From: Stenotrophomonas mori | Lineage (GTDB): Bacteria > Pseudomonadota > Gammaproteobacteria > Xanthomonadales > Xanthomonadaceae | Direction of reading: 5' to 3' | Assembly (NCBI RefSeq): GCF_023556335.1 | Contig: NZ_JAIKTS010000003.1 | Location: 63,670 to 127,669, forward strand | DNA: 64,000 nt | Part shown: piece after piece, positions 54,575 through 62,381 of the stretch | Position numbering within the stretch: position 1 is the stretch's first letter | Layout: each line of letters begins with the position of its first letter | Made by a program: the position numbers and the translations under genes | The notes under the pieces: generated by a model | Databases searched by the model: none | What the model saw: only the letters and a program-made list of their open reading frames with translations | Told to the model about the DNA's origin: nothing

Positions 54575-56716
54575 ATGATGTGCACTTCAAGTGGACGTGC
54601 CTGGCTACTCCTGCTCGTCGTGCAGGGGGTGTTGCCCTGGAAGGGGCATGCCGGAGTCATCGCATCGCAACGTCTGGTGGAGGTGATCAATCTGTCCGCT
54701 CCGACGGTATCGCCGGATGGGCGCTATGTTGCGTTCCGGGCCGAGCAGGCGTCGATTGATCGGGACCGCAACGAGTCCACCTGGTACGTGCAGGCGATCG
54801 AGGGGACCTCGCCACCCAGGAAGCTGGGCGACGGAGGATTCCCGCTCCGGAACTCGTCGGGCCTGATCGATCACCCGCAGGTGGTCTGGTCACCGGACAG
54901 CGCTGCCATCTACTACCTCGCATCGATCGACCAGCAGCTGGATGTCTGGCGGGCAGCCATAGACGGCCGGGAGGCGGAGCGGGTGACCCGTGATCCCGGC
55001 GATGTCCGCGACTTCGTCGTCAGCCGGGATGGAAGGCGGCTGAAATACAGCGTAGGCGCAGCGCGCGCGGAGGTGGAACAAGCGGAGCGGGACGCCTACG
55101 AAAGCGGCGTCCGCCTGGATGCGCAGGTGCCCGTGGTCGGTGCCCTGGTCCATTCGAGCCGTACCCGGGGGAGGGCATCGTCGCCGCGCTACTCGAACCT
55201 TGGCTACGACCGGCGTGCCTATCTATGGGATGCGCCCGACCGCTGGAAGGAGATCGACCTTCAGACAGGTGTCGCGCACGAAATCGCCGCACCCGGGGTG
55301 CAGGGCACGGCACGGGAATGGGCGATTCCCGAGGGCACGGCGGCACCTCTCGGCGTGGAAAGGGAACCGGATTCAGGACGGGTGGCGCTGCTGCTGCCGG
55401 CCCGGGATTCCCACAATACGCAGCTGGCAGGCCGTGGCGACCTGGCGGTGATGCCCCATGAGCGGTCGGGGACTGTGGTCCGCTGCCCCGCCAAGGCATG
55501 TCTCGGCAGCGCGATCGCCACGATGCGGTGGCGCCCGGGAACCGATGACCTGCTCTTCACCGTGATCGACCAGGCGCATGGGCGCAGGCAATCGGTGTTC
55601 CGATGGAATGTCCGGAGCAATGAGGTCGCCCCCGTGGTGAGTTCGGACGGCCTGCTCAACGGCGGGCGGGGGAATCCTGTCCAGGCAAGCAGCGGGCGGC
55701 AGGCCCCGTGCGGGGTGACGCGTGAGGTGATGGTCTGCGTCGCAGCCGAAGCCAACCGGCCGCCGAGGCTGGAACGGATCGGCATCGAAAGTGGGCTGCG
55801 GCATGTACTCCATGCGCCCAACGCGGCGTTGGACTCCGATCTCCAAAAGACCGTTTCGGCGAGATTGCTGCGCTGGACCAGCGATGAGGGGAGGGCGTTC
55901 TCGGGCTACCTGCTGGAAGCCAGGAACAGGGTGCCTGTACGGTCGGCGTTGTTCATCAACTACTACAGCTGCGACGGCTTCCTGCAGGGGGGCGGGATGG
56001 GTGACGAATGGCCTGCGCCTTCGCTTGCCACGGCGGGGATTTCCGCGCTGTGCATAAATGCGCTGCCGTACAACGTGGATCCCCTCATCCGCTACCACGA
56101 GGGTGCCGATGCCGTCGGAAGCGTGGTCCGGCGCCTTGCGGCTGAAGGGCGCATCGATCCAGCCCGGGTGGGCATGGGGGGGCTGAGCTTTGGGAGCGAG
56201 GTCGCTTTGTGGACCACGATGAAGTCCAGCCTGCTCGCGACGGTTTCGCTTGCCTCGCCTTTTGGTTCGCCGCTCTGGTACACCTTGGCCAGCCTGCGGG
56301 GTGAAGCGGCCCTGTCGGCGATGCGCGGCAACTGGGGGCTTGGTGCACCGGATGAGACACCCGAACAATGGCGGACGCTCTCCCCGGCCTACAATCTGGA
56401 CCGGATCAGGGTGCCGGTGCTTTTCCAGATGGCCGAGGAAGAGTATGGGTATGCGCTGGACTACGTCATACCCTTGGTGCGCACGCGGCGTGCGGAGGCC
56501 TATGTCTTCCCGGACGAGGCGCATAACAAGTTCCTGCCCAGGCACAAGGCGGCCGTCTACCAGCGCAATCTGGACTGGTTCCGGTTCTGGCTGCTGGACG
56601 CGGAGGACCGCGTGCCTGCGAAGGCCGCGCAGTATCGCCGCTGGCGCGCGATGAAGGATGCCGCCGCGGACAGGGCCGCGGATGTCGGCGGGGATCCTCC
56701 AGCGGAGGCCGGATAG
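54575..56716 (+). CDS. Lasso-peptide isopeptidase (AtxE-like, peptidase family S9)
   Basis: 713 residues with a signal peptide-like N-terminus (about 8-26). A beta-propeller domain (about 35-410) has WD-like lines such as APTVSPDGRYVAFRAE and PQVVWSPDSAAIYYLAS. The alpha/beta-hydrolase domain has GGLSFGSE with nucleophile Ser538, an acidic cluster AEEEYG (621-623) where S9 peptidases have Asp and lasso isopeptidases Glu, and His650 in FPDEAHNKF. Such enzymes open the macrolactam of the threaded peptide made by their own cluster. The export signal suggests periplasmic action after receptor import. It is convergent with the cyclase gene, stops 100 bases apart. A generic S9 peptidase is the only alternative, and context argues against it. 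Confidence 0.9.
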   Translation: MMCTSSGRAWLLLLVVQGVLPWKGHAGVIASQRLVEVINLSAPTVSPDGRYVAFRAEQASIDRDRNESTWYVQAIEGTSPPRKLGDGGFPLRNSSGLIDHPQVVWSPDSAAIYYLASIDQQLDVWRAAIDGREAERVTRDPGDVRDFVVSRDGRRLKYSVGAARAEVEQAERDAYESGVRLDAQVPVVGALVHSSRTRGRASSPRYSNLGYDRRAYLWDAPDRWKEIDLQTGVAHEIAAPGVQGTAREWAIPEGTAAPLGVEREPDSGRVALLLPARDSHNTQLAGRGDLAVMPHERSGTVVRCPAKACLGSAIATMRWRPGTDDLLFTVIDQAHGRRQSVFRWNVRSNEVAPVVSSDGLLNGGRGNPVQASSGRQAPCGVTREVMVCVAAEANRPPRLERIGIESGLRHVLHAPNAALDSDLQKTVSARLLRWTSDEGRAFSGYLLEARNRVPVRSALFINYYSCDGFLQGGGMGDEWPAPSLATAGISALCINALPYNVDPLIRYHEGADAVGSVVRRLAAEGRIDPARVGMGGLSFGSEVALWTTMKSSLLATVSLASPFGSPLWYTLASLRGEAALSAMRGNWGLGAPDETPEQWRTLSPAYNLDRIRVPVLFQMAEEEYGYALDYVIPLVRTRRAEAYVFPDEAHNKFLPRHKAAVYQRNLDWFRFWLLDAEDRVPAKAAQYRRWRAMKDAAADRAADVGGDPPAEAG

Positions 56717-56816
56717 CGGCCCCGATGTCGCGGCGGCATGGGCTGGGGGCGCCAGGAGTGATCTCCGATGCAGGCAGGAGGACCACGGGTGTGGCGATCA
56801 GGGATTCCGCACGGCT

Positions 56817-58556
56817 TCAGCGTTGGTGACGGATCCAGTTTTCGATGCTGCATAGATCGAATATGCGCATGAACGCGTGGCCCCGTGCCGATGAGGACGG
56901 GTCGAGGAACGCCCGCAACGCATCGACATCCAGGAGGCCTCTGGCCGCGAGCTCGCCACACAGCAGGAGCTCGCCTATGCGCGCCTGGTTGTGCCGGTAG
57001 ATCGCTGCGCACAGTTGAAGGAAGTCTCCCTTGCTTCTTCGCTGGGCGACGCTGGCGGGAAGGGCATCGGCGAACGCGGCCCTGGCAACGGCGCGATTGA
57101 TGCCCCCTGAAATCCACATCCAGGAGGGAATGGCCAGGCAGGCCTCCATGACCGGCTGCGAAAGCAGGGGAAGCCGCAGCCACGACACGGCACTGCGTGG
57201 CAAACCGTCCCGGAGGACCTGGGTGCCGATGAGCCCGGTCACGCGCTCCCTGTCACCGGGTGCCTGCTCTGCGGCGCCCTTGAGCCAGGGATGGGCGTCG
57301 GGTGGATCCACCGTGGCCGGTTTCAGGAAGCTCCAGTCCGCGGCCGCCGGTCCGGGGTGACGCGTGCGGAGCTTCTTTAGGGTGAGGCGGGCCGCCAGCC
57401 ACAGTGTGCAGTGATGGAGCTCGGAGAGGTCGCGGATGGCTTTCAGTCCGGCAATCGGCCCTTGCTTGATGAAGGCATCCGCGGCAGGCGCGGCACTCGT
57501 CAGATAGGAAAAGACCGTGTCGCCTCCGCCGCCCGAATAGCTGGCACGCAGGCCTTCCCGCCGGGTGGTGTCCCGCACGATCTCGTCGGTGAGCTGTTGC
57601 AGCGGCCCCGCTCGCGGCATGACCAGCCAGGGAGCCACTGCCGGATCAACGCAGCTGTGCTCGGCAGTGAGCGCAAGACTCCGCAAGGGCAGTCCCGCAT
57701 GCGTCGCGATCGCGCCGGCATAGCGGCGCTCATCGGCGCCTGGGAGGGCAGTGACCAGCGTTGCGCAGACAACGTGGGAAGAGGTTCTTCCGAGGCAGGC
57801 AGCAATGATCGAGGAGTCCAGTCCGCCGGACAGCTCCACCAGGATCGAACCGTCCACCCGGCTCCAGCTCCGGACCACGGTATCGATGACGCCGCGAAGG
57901 TTGCTGGCGGCCTCCTCGAAACCGGGTTGGTGATGCCTGGGGGAGACGAAATCCCAGGGGGACCAGGTGTGGCTGAGAGAGTCGTCCCCCTGTCCGAGGT
58001 GCAGGCTGCAGCCGGGCAACAGTTCCCGCAGGCCCTGCAGTGCCGTGCGCGAGCTCTTCACGAAGGTGTAGACGAGAAGTTGCGCAACGGTATCCCAATC
58101 GACCGCCCTGTCGAAAAGTCCCAGGTGGCTGGCGAGAGCGACATCCGAGGTGATGAAGCGACGCTCGGAGTCCGTCGCGTAGTAGCAGGCAATACCGCAG
58201 GACGGATCCCGGCTGACCACGGTCGCTGGTGACGGCCCGCGTGTTTCCTGCAGCAGTACATAATCGCCCCAGCAACGGTGCGTCAATGCGGTGCGGAAGG
58301 CCTGCGGATCGCCCTCCTGGGGCAGCTGTGAGCTGTCGTCGATCCTGCGGCCGTCACGGTGGAATACGCATCCCACCAGGACCCCTCCGCATGGCGTGTC
58401 CAGCAGCGGGGTATTCTCGGCTGCGAAGAGCCGGAAGTGGTTGCCATGGCGGTGTTCTTCCAGGCCATGATCGCGGAGGGCCGCCGCGGCGAGCGGACGA
58501 CGTGTCGGGTCATCGACGCAGGCAGCACCCAGCAGGGCGATATAGCGATAAGCCAT
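56817..58556 (-). CDS. Lasso-peptide macrolactam synthetase (asparagine synthetase-like, C protein)
   Basis: 579 residues, typical for proteobacterial lasso cyclases. The N-terminal glutaminase-like domain is degenerate: residue 2 is Ala, so the catalytic Cys2 of true asparagine synthetases is absent. The ATP pyrophosphatase loop is ELSGGLDSSIIA (SGGLDSS at 243-249), with a later YSGGGGDTVFSY. It adenylates the ring-closing Glu of the precursor core and joins it to the freed N-terminal Gly. The ATG follows the B stop with no gap (TGAATG), so the two are translated together. Third gene of the A-B-C operon. Confidence 0.93.
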   Translation of the reverse strand: MAYRYIALLGAACVDDPTRRPLAAAALRDHGLEEHRHGNHFRLFAAENTPLLDTPCGGVLVGCVFHRDGRRIDDSSQLPQEGDPQAFRTALTHRCWGDYVLLQETRGPSPATVVSRDPSCGIACYYATDSERRFITSDVALASHLGLFDRAVDWDTVAQLLVYTFVKSSRTALQGLRELLPGCSLHLGQGDDSLSHTWSPWDFVSPRHHQPGFEEAASNLRGVIDTVVRSWSRVDGSILVELSGGLDSSIIAACLGRTSSHVVCATLVTALPGADERRYAGAIATHAGLPLRSLALTAEHSCVDPAVAPWLVMPRAGPLQQLTDEIVRDTTRREGLRASYSGGGGDTVFSYLTSAAPAADAFIKQGPIAGLKAIRDLSELHHCTLWLAARLTLKKLRTRHPGPAAADWSFLKPATVDPPDAHPWLKGAAEQAPGDRERVTGLIGTQVLRDGLPRSAVSWLRLPLLSQPVMEACLAIPSWMWISGGINRAVARAAFADALPASVAQRRSKGDFLQLCAAIYRHNQARIGELLLCGELAARGLLDVDALRAFLDPSSSARGHAFMRIFDLCSIENWIRHQR

Positions 58557-59234
58557 TCAGACCACCTTGATCGGGGTGTGCGCCATCGCGGTGCCGACGC
58601 TTTCGTTGAGGACCAGTCCGTCCACCTGGACCCAGCAATGGGCGGAAAAGGGCGCATGGGCGATGCCGAACACGATCCTCGAGTCCTGCCCGCGGCAGGC
58701 CAGGACGCGTGTGAGCGTCAATGAGTCCAGGAGGCAACGAGTCGGGACCGGCACCTGCCGGCGTGCACGCTGGAATGCCTGGACTGTTTCCAGCAGCCAT
58801 TCCTCCGCTCGATGACGCGGAGAACGTACCGACCGTACACACCTCCGGCGATGTTCCGCGGCGGTTTCGAGAACGGCCTTCAGTGGCCGGTTCATCAGCT
58901 GGCGGCGCATCCACCACGTGGTGATGGACACTTCAGGGAGCAGCGTGATGGCAGAGCGCTTCTGCTGCGTGATGCACTCGATTGCACTGTCGGATGGCGC
59001 CGCGATACGTGGTGCTTCCTGAAGAGGAAGGGCATCGGACGCGTCCGACAGAATGCCCCCGTCGATCAGGGGTTGGAGAGTGACAACGTGTGCGGTTCCG
59101 GTATCTGCGTAGGCAAGGAACGCCTGCTCCAACGGTGGTGGCAGGCGGAAGTAGCGGTCGAGATCCACATCCAGGAAAATGACGATGCCATCAGAGACGC
59201 AGTAGGAAAGGCCGTGCCGCAAGCCCAGACGCAT
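58557..59234 (-). CDS. Lasso-peptide leader protease with fused RRE domain (B protein)
   Basis: 225 residues started at ATG 59234 because GGAGGA lies seven bases upstream; the open frame extends further but there it reads across the precursor gene. Residues 1-85 form the precursor-recognition element (IVIFLDVDLDRYFRLPPP is its usual core). Residues about 110-225 form the transglutaminase-like protease: Cys167 in PTRCLLDSL, His199 in SAHCWVQVDG, and at the third catalytic position Glu211 (VLNES), where many homologues have Asp. It removes the leader from the precursor. The C-terminus HTPIKVV is family-typical. Confidence 0.92.
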   Translation of the reverse strand: MRLGLRHGLSYCVSDGIVIFLDVDLDRYFRLPPPLEQAFLAYADTGTAHVVTLQPLIDGGILSDASDALPLQEAPRIAAPSDSAIECITQQKRSAITLLPEVSITTWWMRRQLMNRPLKAVLETAAEHRRRCVRSVRSPRHRAEEWLLETVQAFQRARRQVPVPTRCLLDSLTLTRVLACRGQDSRIVFGIAHAPFSAHCWVQVDGLVLNESVGTAMAHTPIKVV

Positions 59235-59256
59235 GCCCGATCCTCCAGTGGAAAGA

Positions 59257-59280
59257 AGGGCGCATCGGAAGATGCGCCCT
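59257..59280 (-). terminator. Attenuating hairpin between precursor and B genes
   Basis: Perfect 10-bp stem AGGGCGCATC / GATGCGCCCT with a four-base loop (GGAA on the plus strand), seven bases after the precursor stop and followed in transcription direction by TCTTTC. It leaves a stable short mRNA for the precursor while allowing some read-through to B and C. Confidence 0.8.
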
Positions 59281-59286
59281 CTGGTG

Positions 59287-59430
59287 TCAGTCCTGCGAGA
59301 TTCCCATGTCCTGCTTGACGGCCAGGAACTCGGTGTTGCCCGGGATGCCTCCCTTCGTCTCCACGCTGGCAACGCCCAGTTCGATGACCGCATCCGCATC
59401 ATGGCGGACGGTGCTCTCGGTGCTGTTCAT
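59287..59430 (-). CDS. Lasso-peptide precursor (A protein)
   Basis: 47 residues, missed by length-filtered gene finding. Leader: MNSTESTVRHDADAVIELG and VASVETK; it ends in Thr-Lys, giving the hallmark Thr at position -2 of the cleavage site. The core is Gly27 to Asp47: ring segment GGIPGNTE, tail FLAVKQDMGISQD. Glu34 is core position 8; positions 7 and 9 are Thr and Phe, so an 8-membered Gly1-Glu8 ring is the only reasonable closure. AGGAGA six bases before the ATG is a strong ribosome site. The gene is followed by a hairpin, then B and C. The calculated monoisotopic mass of the cyclised core is about 2158.04 Da. Confidence 0.93.
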   Translation of the reverse strand: MNSTESTVRHDADAVIELGVASVETKGGIPGNTEFLAVKQDMGISQD

Positions 59431-59472
59431 CTCGTTCTCCTGGTGGTGTCATGGACAGTCATGACGCGTGGC

Positions 59473-59502
59473 AGCGTAGGAGGCGCGACGGTTCATTCTC
59501 AA
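59473..59502 (-). promoter_or_regulatory. Predicted sigma-70 promoter of the lasso operon
   Basis: On the minus strand TTGAGA (59502-59497), an 18-base spacer and TACGCT (59478-59473). The -35 matches 5 of 6 consensus bases; the -10 keeps the T-A-n-n-n-T core. The start would be near 59466, giving a leader of about 36 bases before the precursor ATG. Confidence 0.6.
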
Positions 59503-59533
59503 ATGATTATTGCGTTGCCACGCGATGATTGTT
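59503..59533. repeat. Direct repeat just upstream of the lasso promoter
   Basis: ATGATTATT (59503-59511) and ATGATTGTT (59525-59533) on the plus strand, 22 bases apart, i.e. about two helical turns, with GCGT-TGCC-ACGC dyad between them. They abut the predicted -35. Possible binding site for the GntR regulator encoded next door or another factor. Confidence 0.45.
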
Positions 59534-59665
59534 CCGGTCTGTGCGCCGGGTCGGGGAAAGGCGGATTCATGATCGTCGCGAAATACCGTGCAGGTGCGAA
59601 CGGCACCCCATTCCGCCTGTGCGCGGGATCGGTGTGGCGGTGCGTCGCGCGGACGGCGGGTTGGC

Positions 59666-60289
59666 TCAGGAAAGGCGGTCGCGGCGGTCGACCAGCAGGG
59701 CGATGATCTGCGGAACCAGGTGCCGGCGCAGGGCATGGTAGCGCTGCAGTCCGGCCCTGAGCGCGGGCAGGTCGCGCCGCTGCCAGTGCCCGGCGAGCTC
59801 GGCCGGCGTCGGGGAGGCGTCGACGACCAGCGCCTGTTTCGCCCACCGTATCGGTGCGAGCCGGTCGTTGGCCTGCCTCAAGGCATCCTGCAGGGGCCGC
59901 AGTGACGTGGCGCGGGCGATGGCGTCGAACAGCCGCCACGTCTCCAGGGCCTCCTGGCCATCTGCGGAGCGTCCACGGTCGACGGTGTCCGCGGCCGGTG
60001 GCACGCCGGCCTCCAGGGCCATCGACAGCAGGCGTTCCTGCCAGTCGTACTGGTCGCGCAAGGCGATCTCGGTGGGCAGCGGTACCAGCAGTCCGTTGCG
60101 GGCGTGATCGGCTACCCGGCCCTCGCCGGCCAGCCGCGCGAGCGCGTAGCGTACCGGTGTCGGGCTGGTCGCGAATTCGGCGGCCAGGGCCATCGGGTCG
60201 ATGCGTTGCCCCGGCAGGTAGCGGCCCGATCGCAGTGCCTGTCCGATCTGTCCGTGGAGATACGCGCTCTTGGAGTGGATCGCGCACAT
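59666..60289 (-). CDS. GntR-family transcriptional regulator
   Basis: 207 residues from ATG 60289, chosen for AAGGAG with seven-base spacing; ATG 60310 is also open. The winged helix is at residues about 8-70: YLHGQIGQALRSGRYLPGQR, then MALAAEFATSPTPVRYALAR and LAGEGRVADHARNGLLVPLP. A helical effector domain of FadR/FCD type follows (about 80-205). It is transcribed in the same direction as the precursor, 235 bases upstream. GntR regulators recur next to isopeptidase-type lasso clusters, so it probably senses a metabolite or the peptide and controls the locus. Ligand unknown. Confidence 0.87.
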   Translation of the reverse strand: MCAIHSKSAYLHGQIGQALRSGRYLPGQRIDPMALAAEFATSPTPVRYALARLAGEGRVADHARNGLLVPLPTEIALRDQYDWQERLLSMALEAGVPPAADTVDRGRSADGQEALETWRLFDAIARATSLRPLQDALRQANDRLAPIRWAKQALVVDASPTPAELAGHWQRRDLPALRAGLQRYHALRRHLVPQIIALLVDRRDRLS

Positions 60290-60641
60290 GGCGGGACTCC
60301 TTGTCTGCATACGCCGGTGGTGCGGATGGAACCGGACCCGGTGCCGGTCGGCGGGCGCCCGGCCAGGCGACCGCGCTGCATGCCTCGCGCCTGGGGTCGC
60401 CAAACGCGCATGGTGCAGCAATGTCCCGGCCGCGTATGTGACCTGTTCGATGGAATGCCGGTGGCCAGGGGCGTGGGCTCATGGCCTTTGGTTCTTTCAC
60501 GCGGGGCGGCGGGGGGGCTGCGGGGATGCCGGCCAGGCGATCCGTTTCAGCGGAAAGCGCCTGTGTCCGGCCTTCGGTGCACCTCGACGCGGTGGCCGTT
60601 CTTGCCTATCGTCGGGGCTTCGACAACTGTGGGGAGCGGCA
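60290..60641. other. Divergent intergenic region, GntR regulator / serine hydrolase
   Basis: 352 bases without a convincing gene on either strand. It should hold both promoters. No strong inverted repeat or -35/-10 pair stands out. Confidence 0.4.
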
Positions 60642-61838
60642 ATGCGTGCTGGATATCTGTTGGGCCTGTTGTTGGCCGTCGGTACATCGCAGGCGGCCGA
60701 GCCGGTGGCGACGGTGCGGGTTGGTTTCGACCGTGCGGGCGTTACCGGTGTACGGGTCCAGGGCATGGCCGACATCGCCGCCGGGCGTGCTCTCAGCGCC
60801 GATGATCCGGTACGCATCGCCTCGATCTCCAAACTGGTGGCGGCGCTGGGTGTGATGCGCATGGTCGAGGCCGGGCAGCTGGACCTGGATACGGACGTGT
60901 CGGAGTGGCTGGAATGGCCGGTGCGCCATCCGCAGCATCCGCAGACGCCGATCACCCTGCGCCTGCTGCTGTCGCACCGCGCCGGGCTCACCGATGCGGC
61001 CGGATACTACGCCGTCCCCGTGGGCGGGCATCTGCGCGAGGTGCTGGAGGATCCGCGGGCCTGGGACGCGGCGCACGCGCCGGGCACGTTCTTCCGCTAC
61101 GCCAACGTCAACTTCCCGATCATCGCCGCGGTGATGGAGAAGGCCAGCGGCGAGCGTTTCGACCGCCTGATGCAGCGCCTTGTGCTGCAGCCGCTGGGCA
61201 TCGCCGCCTGCTACAACTGGGAGAGCTGCGACGATGCGACCGTGGCACGCGCGGTGGTCCTGTACGACGAAGCCCACCAGCCGGTGCGCGACGACAACCG
61301 TGGCAAGCGGCCGGCGTGCGCGGTGGTGGCCGCGGCCGATGGCAACTGTGATCTTTCCCGCTGGCGTGCCGGCGAGAACGGTGCACTGTTCGCGCCGCAG
61401 GGCGGGCTGCGCATTTCCGCCAACGGCCTGGCCAGGATCGGGCGCCTGCTGCTGGGCGAAGGCGAGGTGGACGGTGTGCGCCTGTTGAGCGCGGGCTCGG
61501 TGCGCCTGCTGGCGCAGCCGCTGTGGACCTATGCGCCCGGTGCCGGGGTGACGTCCGAGGAGGACGACAGCGGGCAGGGCGGCGATGGATTCTTCTGCCG
61601 CTATGGCCTGGCCATGCAGACCCTGGCGACGCCGGTAGCGGGCTGCCATGACGATCCGTTCGGTGACGGGGTGGCCCGTGTCGGCCATTCCGGCTCGGCC
61701 TATGGCCTGTTGTCGGGCTTGTGGATCGACCCGGTCAGCGGCACCGGCGTGACCTATTTCGCCACCGGCCTTCCGGAGGCGCGGCAGGGAACGCACTCGG
61801 CGTTCTCGGCGGTCGAGGAAGCGCTGACCCAGCCCTGA
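60642..61838 (+). CDS. Beta-lactamase-fold serine hydrolase, exported
   Basis: 398 residues from ATG 60642 (GGGGAGCGGCA upstream), with a signal peptide MRAGYLLGLLLAVGTSQAAE. It carries the class C/DD-peptidase motifs: SxxK at Ser61-Lys64 (IASISKLVAAL), YxN in FRYANVNF, and HSGSAYG in place of the KTG box. The family includes D-aminopeptidases, esterases and penicillin-binding-like enzymes. The HSG variant points to an esterase or peptidase rather than a true beta-lactamase. It is a single gene next to the lasso locus; no functional link is evident. Confidence 0.88.
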   Translation: MRAGYLLGLLLAVGTSQAAEPVATVRVGFDRAGVTGVRVQGMADIAAGRALSADDPVRIASISKLVAALGVMRMVEAGQLDLDTDVSEWLEWPVRHPQHPQTPITLRLLLSHRAGLTDAAGYYAVPVGGHLREVLEDPRAWDAAHAPGTFFRYANVNFPIIAAVMEKASGERFDRLMQRLVLQPLGIAACYNWESCDDATVARAVVLYDEAHQPVRDDNRGKRPACAVVAAADGNCDLSRWRAGENGALFAPQGGLRISANGLARIGRLLLGEGEVDGVRLLSAGSVRLLAQPLWTYAPGAGVTSEEDDSGQGGDGFFCRYGLAMQTLATPVAGCHDDPFGDGVARVGHSGSAYGLLSGLWIDPVSGTGVTYFATGLPEARQGTHSAFSAVEEALTQP

Positions 61839-61894
61839 GTGCTGGGTGGGCCGCGGTCAGGGCCGTGACGACCTGTACGGGCGCGGGCTGCCGG

Positions 61895-62314
61895 CTAGCG
61901 GCGCCCGTCGCCCTCGCGGCGCTGCCGGCGCAGTGCGCTGCGCATCAGGCGCTGGAAGGTCGGGCACTGCAGATGGTCGGCGTGGCGGCAGTGCGCGGTA
62001 TGCCGCAGGCCGTCGCGCAGCGCCTGCAGGCGCGCGATGTGCCGGTCCAGGTCATCGGCCCGGCGCTGCAGCTGCGGGCGGTCGATCACCGGAACGCCGT
62101 CGTCGCCGAGCATGCTGCCGATCTCCTGCAGCGAGAAACCGGCGGCGCGCCCCAGCGCGATCAGGGCGAGGCGCTGCATCACCGAGGCGTCGTAGACCCG
62201 GCGCAGGCCGTTGCGGCCGAGCGGCGCGATCAGCCCGCGGCTTTCGTAGTAGCGCAGGGTGGAGGCGGGAATGCCGCTCTGCCGTACGACCTGCCCGATG
62301 TCGATCTCCTGCAT
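61895..62314 (-). CDS. MerR-family transcriptional regulator
   Basis: 139 residues from ATG 62314 (ATG 62326 also open). Winged helix: IDIGQVVRQSGIPASTLRYY, ESRGLIAPLGRNGLRRVYD and RLALIALGRAAGFSLQEIG. A dimerisation helix follows, then a C-terminal Cys/His set (HCRHADHLQCP) resembling a metal or redox sensor, though not the SoxR CxxCxC cluster. It is divergent from the DUF2938 gene with a MerR-type promoter between them and probably controls that gene. Confidence 0.88.
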   Translation of the reverse strand: MQEIDIGQVVRQSGIPASTLRYYESRGLIAPLGRNGLRRVYDASVMQRLALIALGRAAGFSLQEIGSMLGDDGVPVIDRPQLQRRADDLDRHIARLQALRDGLRHTAHCRHADHLQCPTFQRLMRSALRRQRREGDGRR

Positions 62315-62315
62315 G

Positions 62316-62347
62316 CTTGACCTCAAGTCGGCCTCAACCGCGAGACT
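62316..62347 (+). promoter_or_regulatory. MerR-type promoter/operator of the DUF2938 gene
   Basis: TTGACC (62317-62322) and GAGACT (62342-62347) are 19 bases apart, the over-long spacing typical of MerR-activated promoters. A perfect dyad CTTGA-CC-TCAAG overlaps the -35, and a second TCAA half lies in the spacer. Confidence 0.55.
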
Positions 62348-62381
62348 GCGCGCAACAGGGTCTCATGAAGGCGGGAAAACG

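Noticed and set aside
59491..59533. Possible Fur box upstream of the lasso precursor (ATGATTATT stretch)
   Set aside because: Best alignments to the 19-bp or 7-1-7 consensus match only about half of the positions, far weaker than the site at 47241.
60642..61838. Serine hydrolase as part of the lasso locus
   Set aside because: Divergent from the GntR gene, different family from known lasso processing enzymes, and no shared regulatory site seen.
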